Source of the DNA: Bacillota bacterium
GTDB taxonomy: Bacteria; Bacillota; Clostridia; Acetivibrionales; DSM-1351
Length of the DNA: 64,000 bases
Reading direction: 5' to 3'
Assembly: GCA_023439045.1 (NCBI GenBank)
Contig: JAEXOY010000030.1
Location: 136,212-200,211, forward strand
Part shown: positions 42,526-51,614 of the stretch, in pieces
How positions within the stretch are numbered: position 1 is the first letter of the stretch
Layout of the letters: each line of letters opens with the position of its first letter
Notes under the pieces: generated by a model
Told to the model about the DNA's origin: nothing
Database searches by the model: none
The model's input: the letters and a program-made list of their open reading frames with translations, nothing else
Translations under genes and position numbers: made by a program

Positions 42526-43368
42526 ATGATAAAAGTATGTTTAGCAGGTTTGGGCAGAACGGGGCAGGAAATAGCAAAAGTATTACTTGAACAAAAAAAC
42601 ATTAAGTTAGTTGGGGTTTTTTGTAGTCCTCAAAGCGATAAGGCTGGAAAGGATCTGGCTGAGTACATAGGTGGAAAACCTACAAATATTATAATTACGA
42701 GTACAGATAATCTAGAGCAAAAAGTATTCAAAATGAGACCTGATGTAGTTATAGACTTTACTACACCTTCTTCGGCACTTAAAAATGCAATAACTTTATC
42801 AAAAATGAGAGTCAATATGGTCATAGGGACCACAGGATTTTCTAAGATGGCTTTAAATAAGCTATTTGTTCTAACTAGAAAGTATAAAAGTGGAATTGTG
42901 TATGCACCAAATATTACAATGGGTGTAAATGTACTAATGCTTCTTACAAATCTTGCTTCAAGATTACTCAATAGTTATGATTTTCAGATTACTGAAGTAC
43001 ACCACAAAAATAAGAAGGATTCCCCATCTGGCACTGCAATAAAAATAGCTAAAGAAATAAAAAAAGGAATTAGCGTATCAGGTAAGGAAAATGAAGACAT
43101 TTCCGTACCTATAAATTCTGTTAGAGCAGGTGGAGTTGTAGGGCGTCATGAAGTTATGATTGTAGGTCAAGATGATAAAATTGAAATAGCTCATGAATCA
43201 TTTTCAAGGAAGGCATTTGCACTAGGTACAATTGAGGCAGTTAACTTTATATTTAAAAAGTCTGGATACTATGAAATGAAGGATGTACTAAATCTTGATA
43301 AAGTTTTAAGTGAGTATATTAAAGGTCAAAACAAGAATACTAAGGAGTCAAAATCTATTGCTTTATAG
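42526..43368 (+). CDS. dapB: 4-hydroxy-tetrahydrodipicolinate reductase
   Basis: 280 residues. Nucleotide-binding GLGRTGQEIA near the N-terminus, VVIDFTTPSS and the catalytic loop ITEVHHKNKKDSPSGTA (His-His and Lys). It makes tetrahydrodipicolinate in the lysine/diaminopimelate pathway, supplying peptidoglycan precursor. Start at ATG 42526, preceded by AGGAGG; an in-frame ATG at 42508 lies before that site. It is the first gene after a c-di-AMP riboswitch. The C-terminus is ~20 residues longer than usual and its last codons form the first unit of a 24-bp repeat. Confidence 0.92.
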   Translation: MIKVCLAGLGRTGQEIAKVLLEQKNIKLVGVFCSPQSDKAGKDLAEYIGGKPTNIIITSTDNLEQKVFKMRPDVVIDFTTPSSALKNAITLSKMRVNMVIGTTGFSKMALNKLFVLTRKYKSGIVYAPNITMGVNVLMLLTNLASRLLNSYDFQITEVHHKNKKDSPSGTAIKIAKEIKKGISVSGKENEDISVPINSVRAGGVVGRHEVMIVGQDDKIEIAHESFSRKAFALGTIEAVNFIFKKSGYYEMKDVLNLDKVLSEYIKGQNKNTKESKSIAL

Positions 43369-43428
43369 CATGGTATATTCATTGCTTTATAGCATGGCAT
43401 ATCTATTGCTCTGTAGCATAAGATAATG
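43357..43428 (+). repeat. 24-bp tandem repeat running out of the dapB 3' end
   Basis: Three units start at 43357, 43381 and 43405 with ATTGCTTTATAGCATGG-type sequence. The first encodes the terminal Ile-Ala-Leu and stop of DapB. Copies 1 and 2 differ at three positions; copy 3 is more diverged. Confidence 0.88.
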
Positions 43429-43634
43429 GAACCTTTACAATATGTAGAATTTCTTCAAGCCTTTACTGTATGGTATAATCTAGTGGAAATCACCACTCTA
43501 TTTATCATCAGTTGAGGCTTGTTTAGTTTATTTGCTATAAGTATAATTTAAAAAAGGAATAACACATTATTAATATTTGAATATAACCATAATATGGTAC
43601 TGAAAATAAAAATATAAAGCAGGGGGATGAGATT

Positions 43635-44048
43635 ATGAGGATTGCTGTTATTGATGGACAGGGTGGAGGAATAGGGAAACTACTTGTAGAAAGGCTGAGG
43701 CAGGAATTTCCTGATGCTCAGATTATTGCTTTGGGAACAAATGCATTAGCTGCTGCATTAATGATAAAAGCAGGTGCAGACGAAGGGGCTTCGGGCGAGA
43801 ATGCCGTAATATACAATGCTCCAAAAGTAGACATAATTACAGGTACTATTGGAATAGTAGCTGCAAATTCAATGCTTGGAGAGCTTACACCCCTTATGGC
43901 AAAGGCTATAGCAGAGAGCCCTGCTAAAAAGATTCTTATCCCAATGAATAAATGCAACATTGAAGTAGTAGGGGTAAAGAGTGATGCGCTGCCGCATTAC
44001 ATAGATTGTGTTGTAAATTCAATAAAGGCAAGTAGGCTGTGTTACTGA
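43635..44048 (+). CDS. DUF3842 family protein
   Basis: 137 residues. RIAVIDGQGGGIGKLLVERL at the N-terminus looks like a Rossmann nucleotide-binding loop; ALGTNALAAALMIKAGADEG, IITGTIGIVAANSMLGELTP and IPMNKCNIEVVG follow. I recognise this as the short clostridial family DUF3842, of unknown function. GGGGGATGAG precedes the ATG. It stands alone between the dapB repeats and malQ. Confidence 0.8.
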   Translation: MRIAVIDGQGGGIGKLLVERLRQEFPDAQIIALGTNALAAALMIKAGADEGASGENAVIYNAPKVDIITGTIGIVAANSMLGELTPLMAKAIAESPAKKILIPMNKCNIEVVGVKSDALPHYIDCVVNSIKASRLCY

Positions 44049-44224
44049 TATTACCAGTGTTAGATACAGAAGAAACTATTGCCAAAAAGTTAATATTTAT
44101 GGTAGAGTAAGAGTCTAGAAGGTTGACATAATATCATATTTAGGGATTTAGTTCAGGTTAGTCGTTTCCATTTATGATTACAGAGCCTTCTACAAATTTT
44201 CCGTTTTGTTTTATTGTGCATTTG

Positions 44225-44247
44225 TTGGAATTTCGAATTCCAATTTT
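44225..44247 (+). terminator. Possible terminator in the 44049-44380 gap
   Basis: TTGGAATT (44225-44232), loop TCG, AATTCCAA (44236-44243), then TTTT. Perfect 8-bp stem with a short T-run, downstream of DUF3842. Nothing else is recognised in this 332-base gap. Confidence 0.5.
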
Positions 44248-44380
44248 ACTCTATGCGCATATTATAGTATATTACTTATAGCTTGGTTTTAATGAATATT
44301 TAAATCCTATTATAGTCAATATTTACAAAGAGATAAGAATTATTGCTTCAAAGGGGTTATTCTTTGATGCTTATGAAGGG

Positions 44381-45895
44381 ATGGGGTGTTGTTTGAAACA
44401 TAGTTTTACAAAAAGAAGTGCAGGAATATTGCTTCCTATAAGCAGTCTTCCATCTAATTATGGTATTGGTACATTTGGAAAGGATGCATATGAATTTGTT
44501 GATTTTCTGAAAAATTCCAACCAGCAATACTGGCAGATGCTCCCTTTGGGCCCTACCAGTTTTGGTGATTCACCATATCAGTCTTTTTCTGCTTTTGCAG
44601 GTAATCCATATTATATTGACCTGGACATCCTGTGTGAAGAAGGGCTTTTGAATAAAGACGAAGTTACAGCGTTTGATTGGGGTAGCAATGAAATAGATGT
44701 AGATTATAAAAAGCTATTTGATTCGAGGTTTATTGTTTTAAGAAGTGCTTTTAATAGATTTGACAGAAATTTAGAAGCATTTAATAATTTTAAAAGAGAA
44801 AATGAATATTGGCTATATGACTATTCCTTTTATATGGCCTTAAAGTTCAGATTTGATAATAAGGACTGGCTACAATGGGACGAAGGAATTAGAATGAGAA
44901 CACCAGATGCTCTGAATCACTATTCTTTAGAGCTAAAAGAAGAGATTGAGTTTTTCTCCTTTATACAATATAAGTTTTTTGAACAGTGGAATAAGCTTAA
45001 GGAATATGCAACAAAAAACAATGTAAAAATTATTGGAGACATGCCTATTTATGTTTCCATGGATAGCGCTGATGCATGGGTAAATACAAGGCTATTTTTG
45101 TTTGATGAAAATAAAAGACCTATCAAGGTAGCAGGAGTACCGCCTGATATTTTTTCTGAAACAGGTCAGCTATGGGGAAATCCTTTGTACAATTGGAGTG
45201 AAATGGAGAAGGACGACTTCTCATGGTGGAAAAAGAGAGTAGAATTTGCAACAAAATTCTATGATGTCATTAGAATTGACCACTTTATTGGAATTGTAAG
45301 ATTCTACACTGTTGATGCCGGCAGAAATAATGCAATGGAGGGAACTTGGGAACCAGGACCCGGTATAAAGCTGATAAATGCCATTAATTCTGTTATAGGC
45401 AGTACAAGCATAATTGCAGAAGATTTAGGAGTAGTTACACAGGAGGTAATAGATCTTCTTGAAACCACTGGACTTCCAAATATGAAGGTAATGCAGTTTG
45501 GGTTTGATACTAGTGCAGAGAACGATCACAAGCCATTTAACTACAAGGAGAACTGTGTTGTATATGGTGGTACTCATGACAACAATACTATGCTAGGTTA
45601 TTATAACGAGCAGACTCACGAGCAAAAGCAATATATTAAGAATTATCTAAATGCCAAGAGTGAACATGATGTTGCTTGGTCTGCAATAAAGGTAGGGTAT
45701 AATAGTGTTGCTAAATTGGCAATATTTCAAATACAGGACTTTATTGCACTTGATAGCAGCGCTAGAATTAATACGCCATCTACAGTAGGAATCAATTGGA
45801 GATGGAGATTGAAAAAGGGACAGTATAATAATGAGCTTGCCATAGAAATAAGTAAGTTAGTGGAGATGTACGGTAGAGGGCACGCCAAAAATTAA
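44381..45895 (+). CDS. malQ: 4-alpha-glucanotransferase (amylomaltase)
   Basis: 504 residues, GH77. Conserved stretches: RSAGILLPISSLPSNYGIGT, QMLPLGPTSFGDSPYQSFS, IIGDMPIYVSMDSADAWVN, IRIDHFIGIVRFY (nucleophile Asp), IIAEDLGVVT (acid/base Glu) and YGGTHDNNTMLGYY. It transfers maltodextrin units in the cytoplasm. The ATG at 44381 is kept, but its ribosome spacing is poor; a TTG at 44393 after GGGGTG would give a start (KHSFTKRSAG) closer to family norms. Next to glycogen/maltodextrin phosphorylase and a maltose-type importer. Confidence 0.92.
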   Translation: MGCCLKHSFTKRSAGILLPISSLPSNYGIGTFGKDAYEFVDFLKNSNQQYWQMLPLGPTSFGDSPYQSFSAFAGNPYYIDLDILCEEGLLNKDEVTAFDWGSNEIDVDYKKLFDSRFIVLRSAFNRFDRNLEAFNNFKRENEYWLYDYSFYMALKFRFDNKDWLQWDEGIRMRTPDALNHYSLELKEEIEFFSFIQYKFFEQWNKLKEYATKNNVKIIGDMPIYVSMDSADAWVNTRLFLFDENKRPIKVAGVPPDIFSETGQLWGNPLYNWSEMEKDDFSWWKKRVEFATKFYDVIRIDHFIGIVRFYTVDAGRNNAMEGTWEPGPGIKLINAINSVIGSTSIIAEDLGVVTQEVIDLLETTGLPNMKVMQFGFDTSAENDHKPFNYKENCVVYGGTHDNNTMLGYYNEQTHEQKQYIKNYLNAKSEHDVAWSAIKVGYNSVAKLAIFQIQDFIALDSSARINTPSTVGINWRWRLKKGQYNNELAIEISKLVEMYGRGHAKN

Positions 45896-45993
45896 AGCCT
45901 CAATTAGCCAGTTTCTAGTTTTATTAATTGCAATATTCGTAATAACTGATTATTGATATATTTGATACAATAAACGGAGGGAATGGTTTTAGT

Positions 45994-48321
45994 ATGAGCA
46001 AATTCAAACAAAATACCAAGGATATTTTAAAGAAGGAATATGGCAAAGAGCTTAGCAATGCAACCCAAAAGGAACTATACAATGCAGTATCAAAAGCTGC
46101 AATGGTTGAATTAGAAGATAGCTGGAGAAATACTGAAAAGAGGCAGGAAACAGCCAAGAGAGCATGTTACTTTTCAGCAGAATTCCTTATTGGTAAGTTG
46201 GTTTACAGCAATCTTTTGAATTTGAAGCTTTTGGAAGGATTCAATGAATTGATGACTGAGAACGGTCTTGATATTGGTGTTTTTGAAACAATAGAGGATA
46301 ATGCCCTTGGTAATGGAGGTCTCGGAAGGCTTGCTGCATGTTTCCTAGATTCTGCTGCAACACATGATATACCACTTAACGGCTATGGCATACGCTATAA
46401 ATATGGTCTATTCAAGCAGTATTTTGAGAATGGCTTCCAAAAAGAAACTATGGATGATTGGCAGACCTTTGGTGACCCTTGGAGCGTTAAAAGAGAAGAT
46501 CTTGCAATAAAGGTTGACTTTGCAGACCAAAGTATATTTGCAGTTCCATACGATACACCTGTTATAGGCTATGGGGGAAAATGCATTAATACTTTGAGAT
46601 TGTGGGAAGCAAAGGCTATTAACGATGCCACCACCGACCATGAAACTGCAGAGGAAGAAAAGAGGAGAGCAGAAGAGATATCGGGCGTGCTTTATCCAAA
46701 TGACGAAGGCGATGCAGGAAAGATTTTGAGAATCAAGCAGCAGTATTTTTTCTCCAGTGCATCACTTCAAGATTTAGTGAGAGAGTACAAAAAACTCAAT
46801 GGTAAAGATTTCTCAAGGTTTGCGGACAAGTATTGTGTTCAGCTCAATGATACGCACCCTGTTGTATCGATACCAGAGCTTATAAGGATATTGGTAAATG
46901 AAGAAGGCATGGTCTTTGAAGATGCATTCAAGGTTGCTCAAAAGACTTTTGCTTACACAAACCATACCATTTTACCTGAGGCTTTGGAAAAGTGGAGAGT
47001 TGAATTATTTAAGTCGGTACTGCCTGAAGTATACAGGTTTATTGAGTTAATAAATGACAGATTGGTAAGAGAGCTCAGGTCAAAAGGCTTTGATGATAAC
47101 AAGATTGCTCAATACACAATTATAGATGGAAATACGTTGCACATGGCGCGCCTTGCAGTGTATGCAACCTTCTCTACCAATGGGGTTGCTAGGATACACT
47201 CAAATATCTTAAAGGATAGTTGTTTGAACGAATGGTATCAGCTATATCCTGAGCGTTTTAACAACAAAACAAATGGTATTACACAGAGACGCTTTTTACT
47301 TATGAGTAACCAGGAACTTGCAAAGTTTATATCAGAAAAAATTGGAGACAACTGGATTGTAAATCTTGAGGATTTGAAGCAGCTAGAAAAGAGTGCTGAT
47401 GATACTTCAGTGCTTGAAAACTTCACAAAGATTAAAAAAGCCAAGAAGGTTAGTCTTTGCAATTATATAGAAAAGAAAGAGGGTATCAAGCTAAATCCTG
47501 ACTTCATATTTGATATACAGGTAAAAAGATTGCATGAGTACAAGAGACAGCTCCTCAATGCATTTTCAATAGTTGATATCTATTTTGGACTCAAGGAAGG
47601 CAGAATCAAGAATTTTAACCCTACCGTGTTCATATTTGGTGCCAAGGCAGCTCCTGGGTACTATAGAGCAAAGGGAATAATTAAGTATATTAATGAAATT
47701 GCAAAGCTTATCAATAACGATAGAGATATGGACGATAAGCTGAAGGTATTGTTTGTAACCAACTATAATGTATCATATGCTGAAAAGCTTATACCTGCTG
47801 CAGATATCTCAGAACAAATATCAACTGCGGGTACTGAGGCATCAGGTACCGGTAATATGAAGTTCATGCTCAATGGTGCTGTTACACTAGGTACGCTTGA
47901 TGGCGCTAATGTTGAAATAGTGGAACAGGCAGGAGAAGAAAACAATTACATCTTTGGTGCCAAGGTAGAAGAAATTGAAGCAATCAGGAATAGCTATAAT
48001 TCAGCAGAACTTTACAATAATAATGCTAGAATCAAGAGGGTAGTAGACACCTTGATTGACGGAACCTTTGATGATAATGGAACAGGGATGTTTAGAAACC
48101 TGTATGATGCATTGATACATGGTGCACATTGGCATAGGGCAGATAACTATTTCATATTGTATGATTTTGAAGCTTATGTAGATACCAAGCTGAGAGCTAT
48201 TGCTGATTATAGTGATAGAGCCGCATTTGCAAAGAAGTGTTTTATAAACATGTGCAATGCAGGTAAATTCTCAAGTGACAGAACAATCAAAGAGTACGCA
48301 CAAGATATATGGCATGTATAA
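45994..48321 (+). CDS. glgP: Glycogen/maltodextrin phosphorylase
   Basis: 775 residues, GT35. Landmarks: EDNALGNGGLGRLAACFLDS, NGYGIRYKYGLFKQ, QLNDTHPVVSIPELIRIL, NGITQRRFLL, VKRLHEYKRQLLN and the PLP-lysine segment EASGTGNMKFMLNGAVT. It releases glucose-1-phosphate from alpha-1,4-glucans in the cytoplasm. GGAGGG precedes the ATG. With malQ it completes maltodextrin breakdown. Length is shorter than the ~810-830 residues of many phosphorylases, in line with clostridial members. The 3' end is the first unit of a degenerate repeat that fills the following spacer. Confidence 0.92.
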   Translation: MSKFKQNTKDILKKEYGKELSNATQKELYNAVSKAAMVELEDSWRNTEKRQETAKRACYFSAEFLIGKLVYSNLLNLKLLEGFNELMTENGLDIGVFETIEDNALGNGGLGRLAACFLDSAATHDIPLNGYGIRYKYGLFKQYFENGFQKETMDDWQTFGDPWSVKREDLAIKVDFADQSIFAVPYDTPVIGYGGKCINTLRLWEAKAINDATTDHETAEEEKRRAEEISGVLYPNDEGDAGKILRIKQQYFFSSASLQDLVREYKKLNGKDFSRFADKYCVQLNDTHPVVSIPELIRILVNEEGMVFEDAFKVAQKTFAYTNHTILPEALEKWRVELFKSVLPEVYRFIELINDRLVRELRSKGFDDNKIAQYTIIDGNTLHMARLAVYATFSTNGVARIHSNILKDSCLNEWYQLYPERFNNKTNGITQRRFLLMSNQELAKFISEKIGDNWIVNLEDLKQLEKSADDTSVLENFTKIKKAKKVSLCNYIEKKEGIKLNPDFIFDIQVKRLHEYKRQLLNAFSIVDIYFGLKEGRIKNFNPTVFIFGAKAAPGYYRAKGIIKYINEIAKLINNDRDMDDKLKVLFVTNYNVSYAEKLIPAADISEQISTAGTEASGTGNMKFMLNGAVTLGTLDGANVEIVEQAGEENNYIFGAKVEEIEAIRNSYNSAELYNNNARIKRVVDTLIDGTFDDNGTGMFRNLYDALIHGAHWHRADNYFILYDFEAYVDTKLRAIADYSDRAAFAKKCFINMCNAGKFSSDRTIKEYAQDIWHV

Positions 48322-48560
48322 AATTTTAATAGTGATGCGAACTGCTAAGTAACAGCAAGACATATGCTGGCATGTGTAAGCTTGCAGTAGTATTGCTAGC
48401 TGTAAAGCAACATTAAGACATACGCTGGCATGTGTAAGATTCAGCTACTATTTCTAGTAGTAAAACAACAGAAAGGCATATGCCGCATATGTTAGATTTA
48501 GCTAGTATTTCGAGCTGCTAAGCAGCACCAAGACATATATCGGCATATGTATAAAAACTC
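48297..48560 (+). repeat. Degenerate ~57-bp repeat running out of the glgP 3' end
   Basis: The end of the coding sequence (CACAAGATATATGGCATGTA) recurs as AAGACATATGCTGGCATGTG, AAGACATACGCTGGCATGTG, AAGGCATATGCCGCATATG and AAGACATATATCGGCATATG, near 48357, 48415, 48473 and 48532. Each is followed by a CTA-rich segment and TAAGCAA-type ending. This accounts for most of the 48322-48631 gap; a TATAAT at 48575 may be the malE -10 element. Confidence 0.82.
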
Positions 48561-48631
48561 CTCCTAAAAGGTAGTATAATCACATAATTCCATTTTTAGG
48601 ATTTGATTTATTTACTATGGAGGAAAGATAA

Positions 48632-49864
48632 ATGAAAAGAAGAGTATTATCAATATTCGTAATTGCTTCTATGTTTTGTTCAATGCTTTTTTCACTGTCA
48701 GGCTGCAGTACAACAAAATCACCTGCTCCCGGCTCATCAGGCTCAGCTGTAAACCTTACTTTATGGGGAGCAGCAGAAGACCAAAAGATGCTTAGTGAGA
48801 TGGTAGAAAACTTCAGAAAAACTCATACCGACAAGCAGTACAAGGTTACAATCCGTGTTAATGGGGAAGATGCTGCAAAGGATGAAGCACTAAAAGATAT
48901 TGATATGGCTGCAGACATATTTTCAATAGCTCATGACCAGCTTGGTGCCTTGGTATCAGCTGGAGCTGTATATGAAAACACGAAATATGTTGATAATATC
49001 AAGAATGAGCAGATTGAAGGTGCTGTTTCTGCCGCTCAATATGACAACAAGTTTTATGGTTATCCGTTCTCGGCTGAGACTTACTTCTTATACTATGATA
49101 AGAGTAAGCTAACAGCTGATGATGTCACTTCCCTCGACAAGATACTTGCAAAGCAGCAGGAAGACGGAGTGGCAAAATTGGGATATGATATGCAGGACGC
49201 ATACTTTTCAGGGGCATTCTTTATCACAAATGGCTGTGAACTTTTTGGTGCAAATGGCAGCGACAAAAATACAGTAACCTTCAACAACGCTAATGGCCTC
49301 GAAGTAGGGAAATGGCTAACCACCCTTAAGGGTAGGGGTGTGATAAATCTTGATGGTGATGTAGCCGGCTCTCAGTTTAAGGCAGGAAAGCTTGCTGCCT
49401 ATGTATGCGGACCATGGAAGGCTGCTTCTTATAAGGAAGCTCTTGGAGAAAATTATGGTGTTGCCAAGCTTCCAATGATTAATTTTGGAAGTGGGGATAA
49501 GGAGTGGAAGTCTTTTGCTGGCTTCAAGATGTACGTTGTAAAATCAACAACAAAATATCCTGAAGAGGCTATGTTACTGGCAAATTATCTTTCAAATGAA
49601 GAAAACCAGCTTAAGCGTTTTGCTGATAGAACGCTGTTGCCCACAAATGCAAAGGTAGCCCAACACGAGAGTGTTACTAAGGATCCTACAGTTAAGGCAA
49701 TCCTTGAGCAGCTACCCAATTGTGTCGCAATGCCTTCAATTCCGCAGATAGGAAGGTTCTGGGACCCAACGGCAGCATTTACGAAAGACGCTTTTGATGG
49801 TGCTATAAAGGATAATGATATTCAAGGAAAGCTTGATAGGCTTGTAGAAGATATTAAGAGTTAA
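48632..49864 (+). CDS. Maltose/maltodextrin-type solute-binding lipoprotein
   Basis: 410 residues. Signal peptide with an LSGC lipobox (about residue 25), Ser/Pro/Gly linker, then a family-1 solute-binding fold: LTLWGAAEDQKMLSEMVENF at the start, GYPFSAETYFLYYDKS, and the MalE-like FAGFKMYVVKSTTKYPEEAM. It feeds the two permeases downstream. GGAGGAAAG precedes the ATG. A terminator lies between it and the permease genes, which would give excess binding protein over permease. Position beside malQ and glgP supports a maltodextrin substrate. Confidence 0.88.
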   Translation: MKRRVLSIFVIASMFCSMLFSLSGCSTTKSPAPGSSGSAVNLTLWGAAEDQKMLSEMVENFRKTHTDKQYKVTIRVNGEDAAKDEALKDIDMAADIFSIAHDQLGALVSAGAVYENTKYVDNIKNEQIEGAVSAAQYDNKFYGYPFSAETYFLYYDKSKLTADDVTSLDKILAKQQEDGVAKLGYDMQDAYFSGAFFITNGCELFGANGSDKNTVTFNNANGLEVGKWLTTLKGRGVINLDGDVAGSQFKAGKLAAYVCGPWKAASYKEALGENYGVAKLPMINFGSGDKEWKSFAGFKMYVVKSTTKYPEEAMLLANYLSNEENQLKRFADRTLLPTNAKVAQHESVTKDPTVKAILEQLPNCVAMPSIPQIGRFWDPTAAFTKDAFDGAIKDNDIQGKLDRLVEDIKS

Positions 49865-49951
49865 TTTTAGGATATATAATTTTGGATATATATCAAGCTT
49901 AATTTTAGGATAAAAATTTTGGATATATATCAAGACTTAATTTTAGATATC
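49860..49951 (+). repeat. 38-bp tandem repeat at the malE-like 3' end
   Basis: TTAATTTTAGGATATATAAT (from 49861) followed by TTTGGATATATATCAAG is repeated from 49898 and partly from 49936. The first copy contains the stop codon. Confidence 0.85.
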
Positions 49952-49988
49952 ACAACTAAATAATAAAAATTTGATATTATTTTATAAT

Positions 49989-50020
49989 GCGGTGGCAAAT
50001 GCCACCGCATTATTTTTTTA
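49989..50020 (+). terminator. Intrinsic terminator between the binding-protein and permease genes
   Basis: Perfect 9-bp stem GCGGTGGCA (49989-49997) / TGCCACCGC (50000-50008) with an AA loop, then ATTATTTTTTTA. Partial read-through would set the ratio of binding protein to permease. Confidence 0.88.
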
Positions 50021-50084
50021 CTATAAGGACATATTAACTTTCATGAATGCTAGGGTTTGATTAATTTGAAAGTGAGGAAGTAAT

Positions 50085-51614
50085 ATGTCATTTGAAAAAG
50101 ATACAAAAAATGGCAGACAACATAGTGATAAACAAGCAAGTGGTCAGCAAGCAAATGCTCAACAAGCAAGTGGCCAACAGCAAAGTGGCCAACTATCAAA
50201 TGCTCAGCAGCCAATGTCTGACCACTTTACACAAGGAAGCATAAAGAGTTTTTTGGGAGGGTCCACCAATGGCTTTATAGAGTTTTTTAAAACATTCTCT
50301 GAAGGTACATTTAGCACTAAAATGTCTTTTTTTATAATGGGTTTTGCTAATCTTGTAAACAAACAGATTATAAAGGGACTTATATACTTATTGATAGAAA
50401 TATTCTTTATTATATATCTTTTTACCAACGGGATACCTGCAATAATTGGATTAGGTACGCTAGGTACAAAAACTCAGGGGTGGGAATTTGACCCCGGTAG
50501 AGGTATTAATGTGCTGGTGCAGGGGCATAACTCCATGCTTATGCTGATTCTAGGAGTAACGGCTATTATACTGAGTATATTATTCATACTTGTATATATA
50601 AGCAATATCAAGAGTGCTAGACTGGTACAGCAATTATCCGAGCAGGGTAGGCACATACCTCGTTTTAACGATGACCTGAGGGACCTTATGGATTCACGAT
50701 TCCATATTACACTTCTAACAGTGCCAATATTAGGAATTGTAATATTTACGATAATACCTCTGATATTTATGATATTGATAGCGTTTACGAATTTTGATGC
50801 AAGCCATCAGCCACCAGGTAATCTGTTTACCTGGGTTGGTTTTTTAAACTTTAAGCAGCTGCTCTTTGAGAGCAGTACTCTGTCAAAAACCTTTTTTCCT
50901 ATTCTTTCGTGGACAACAATTTGGGCCGTTTTAGCGACCTTTTCTAATTACATTTTTGGAATAATAGTTGCGCTACTTATAAACAACAAGGGCATAAAGT
51001 TTAAAGAGGGCTGGAGAACAATATTTGTATTAACTATTGCTGTACCACAGTTTGTGTCACTACTTATTATGAGGAATATGCTAAATGACTATGGCCCGGT
51101 CAATGAACTATTTTTGAGTTTGGGCTGGATTACACAGAGAATACCTTTTTTGACAGATGCGCTTATGGCTAAGGTATCAGTACTTTTAGTAAACCTATGG
51201 ATTGGCATTCCTTATACCATGCTGATTACAACGGGTATTTTGATGAATATCCCCGAGGATTTATATGAGGCTGCAAGAGTGGACGGAGCTTCTCCTTATA
51301 AAATGTTTGTCAAGATTACACTGCCACAGATATTGTTTGTAACACTGCCATATTTGATTACTCAGTTTATAGGCAATATTAATAACTTTAACGTTATATA
51401 CCTGCTCACAAATGGGGGACCGACCTCTAGTAGCTATTATTTTGCAGGTAAAACGGACTTGCTAATAACATGGCTTTATAAACTTACTGCAGATAGAAAG
51501 GATTACAGCATTGCTTCAACCATTGGGATTATTGTTTTTGTTATTTCTGTAGTTATTTCGTTGATAACCTATACCAACTCCTCATCATATAAAAAGGAGG
51601 ACGAATTCACATGA
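50085..51614 (+). CDS. malF: Maltose-type ABC importer permease (MalF)
   Basis: 509 residues. The N-terminus is a hydrophilic Gln/Ala/Ser repeat (about 12-46, QQANAQQASGQQ-type), followed by two to three extra membrane segments, then a MalF-type core with six segments and EAA loop LYEAARVDGASPYKMFVKIT. The long N-terminal region with extra membrane segments is common in MalF of clostridial relatives; the Q-rich tail is unusual. Overlaps malG by ATGA. No MalK-type ATPase is encoded nearby. Confidence 0.9.
   Translation: MSFEKDTKNGRQHSDKQASGQQANAQQASGQQQSGQLSNAQQPMSDHFTQGSIKSFLGGSTNGFIEFFKTFSEGTFSTKMSFFIMGFANLVNKQIIKGLIYLLIEIFFIIYLFTNGIPAIIGLGTLGTKTQGWEFDPGRGINVLVQGHNSMLMLILGVTAIILSILFILVYISNIKSARLVQQLSEQGRHIPRFNDDLRDLMDSRFHITLLTVPILGIVIFTIIPLIFMILIAFTNFDASHQPPGNLFTWVGFLNFKQLLFESSTLSKTFFPILSWTTIWAVLATFSNYIFGIIVALLINNKGIKFKEGWRTIFVLTIAVPQFVSLLIMRNMLNDYGPVNELFLSLGWITQRIPFLTDALMAKVSVLLVNLWIGIPYTMLITTGILMNIPEDLYEAARVDGASPYKMFVKITLPQILFVTLPYLITQFIGNINNFNVIYLLTNGGPTSSSYYFAGKTDLLITWLYKLTADRKDYSIASTIGIIVFVISVVISLITYTNSSSYKKEDEFT

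Noticed and set aside
44150..44250. Short minus-strand peptide (NKCTIKQNGKFVEGSVIING-like) in the gap before malQ
   Set aside because: It looks protein-like but is only about 30 codons, with an upstream stop and no start codon; it could be a relic but cannot be supported.
48297..48560. CRISPR-like array
   Set aside because: Units are degenerate throughout, without constant repeats and unique spacers, and the first unit is coding sequence of glgP.
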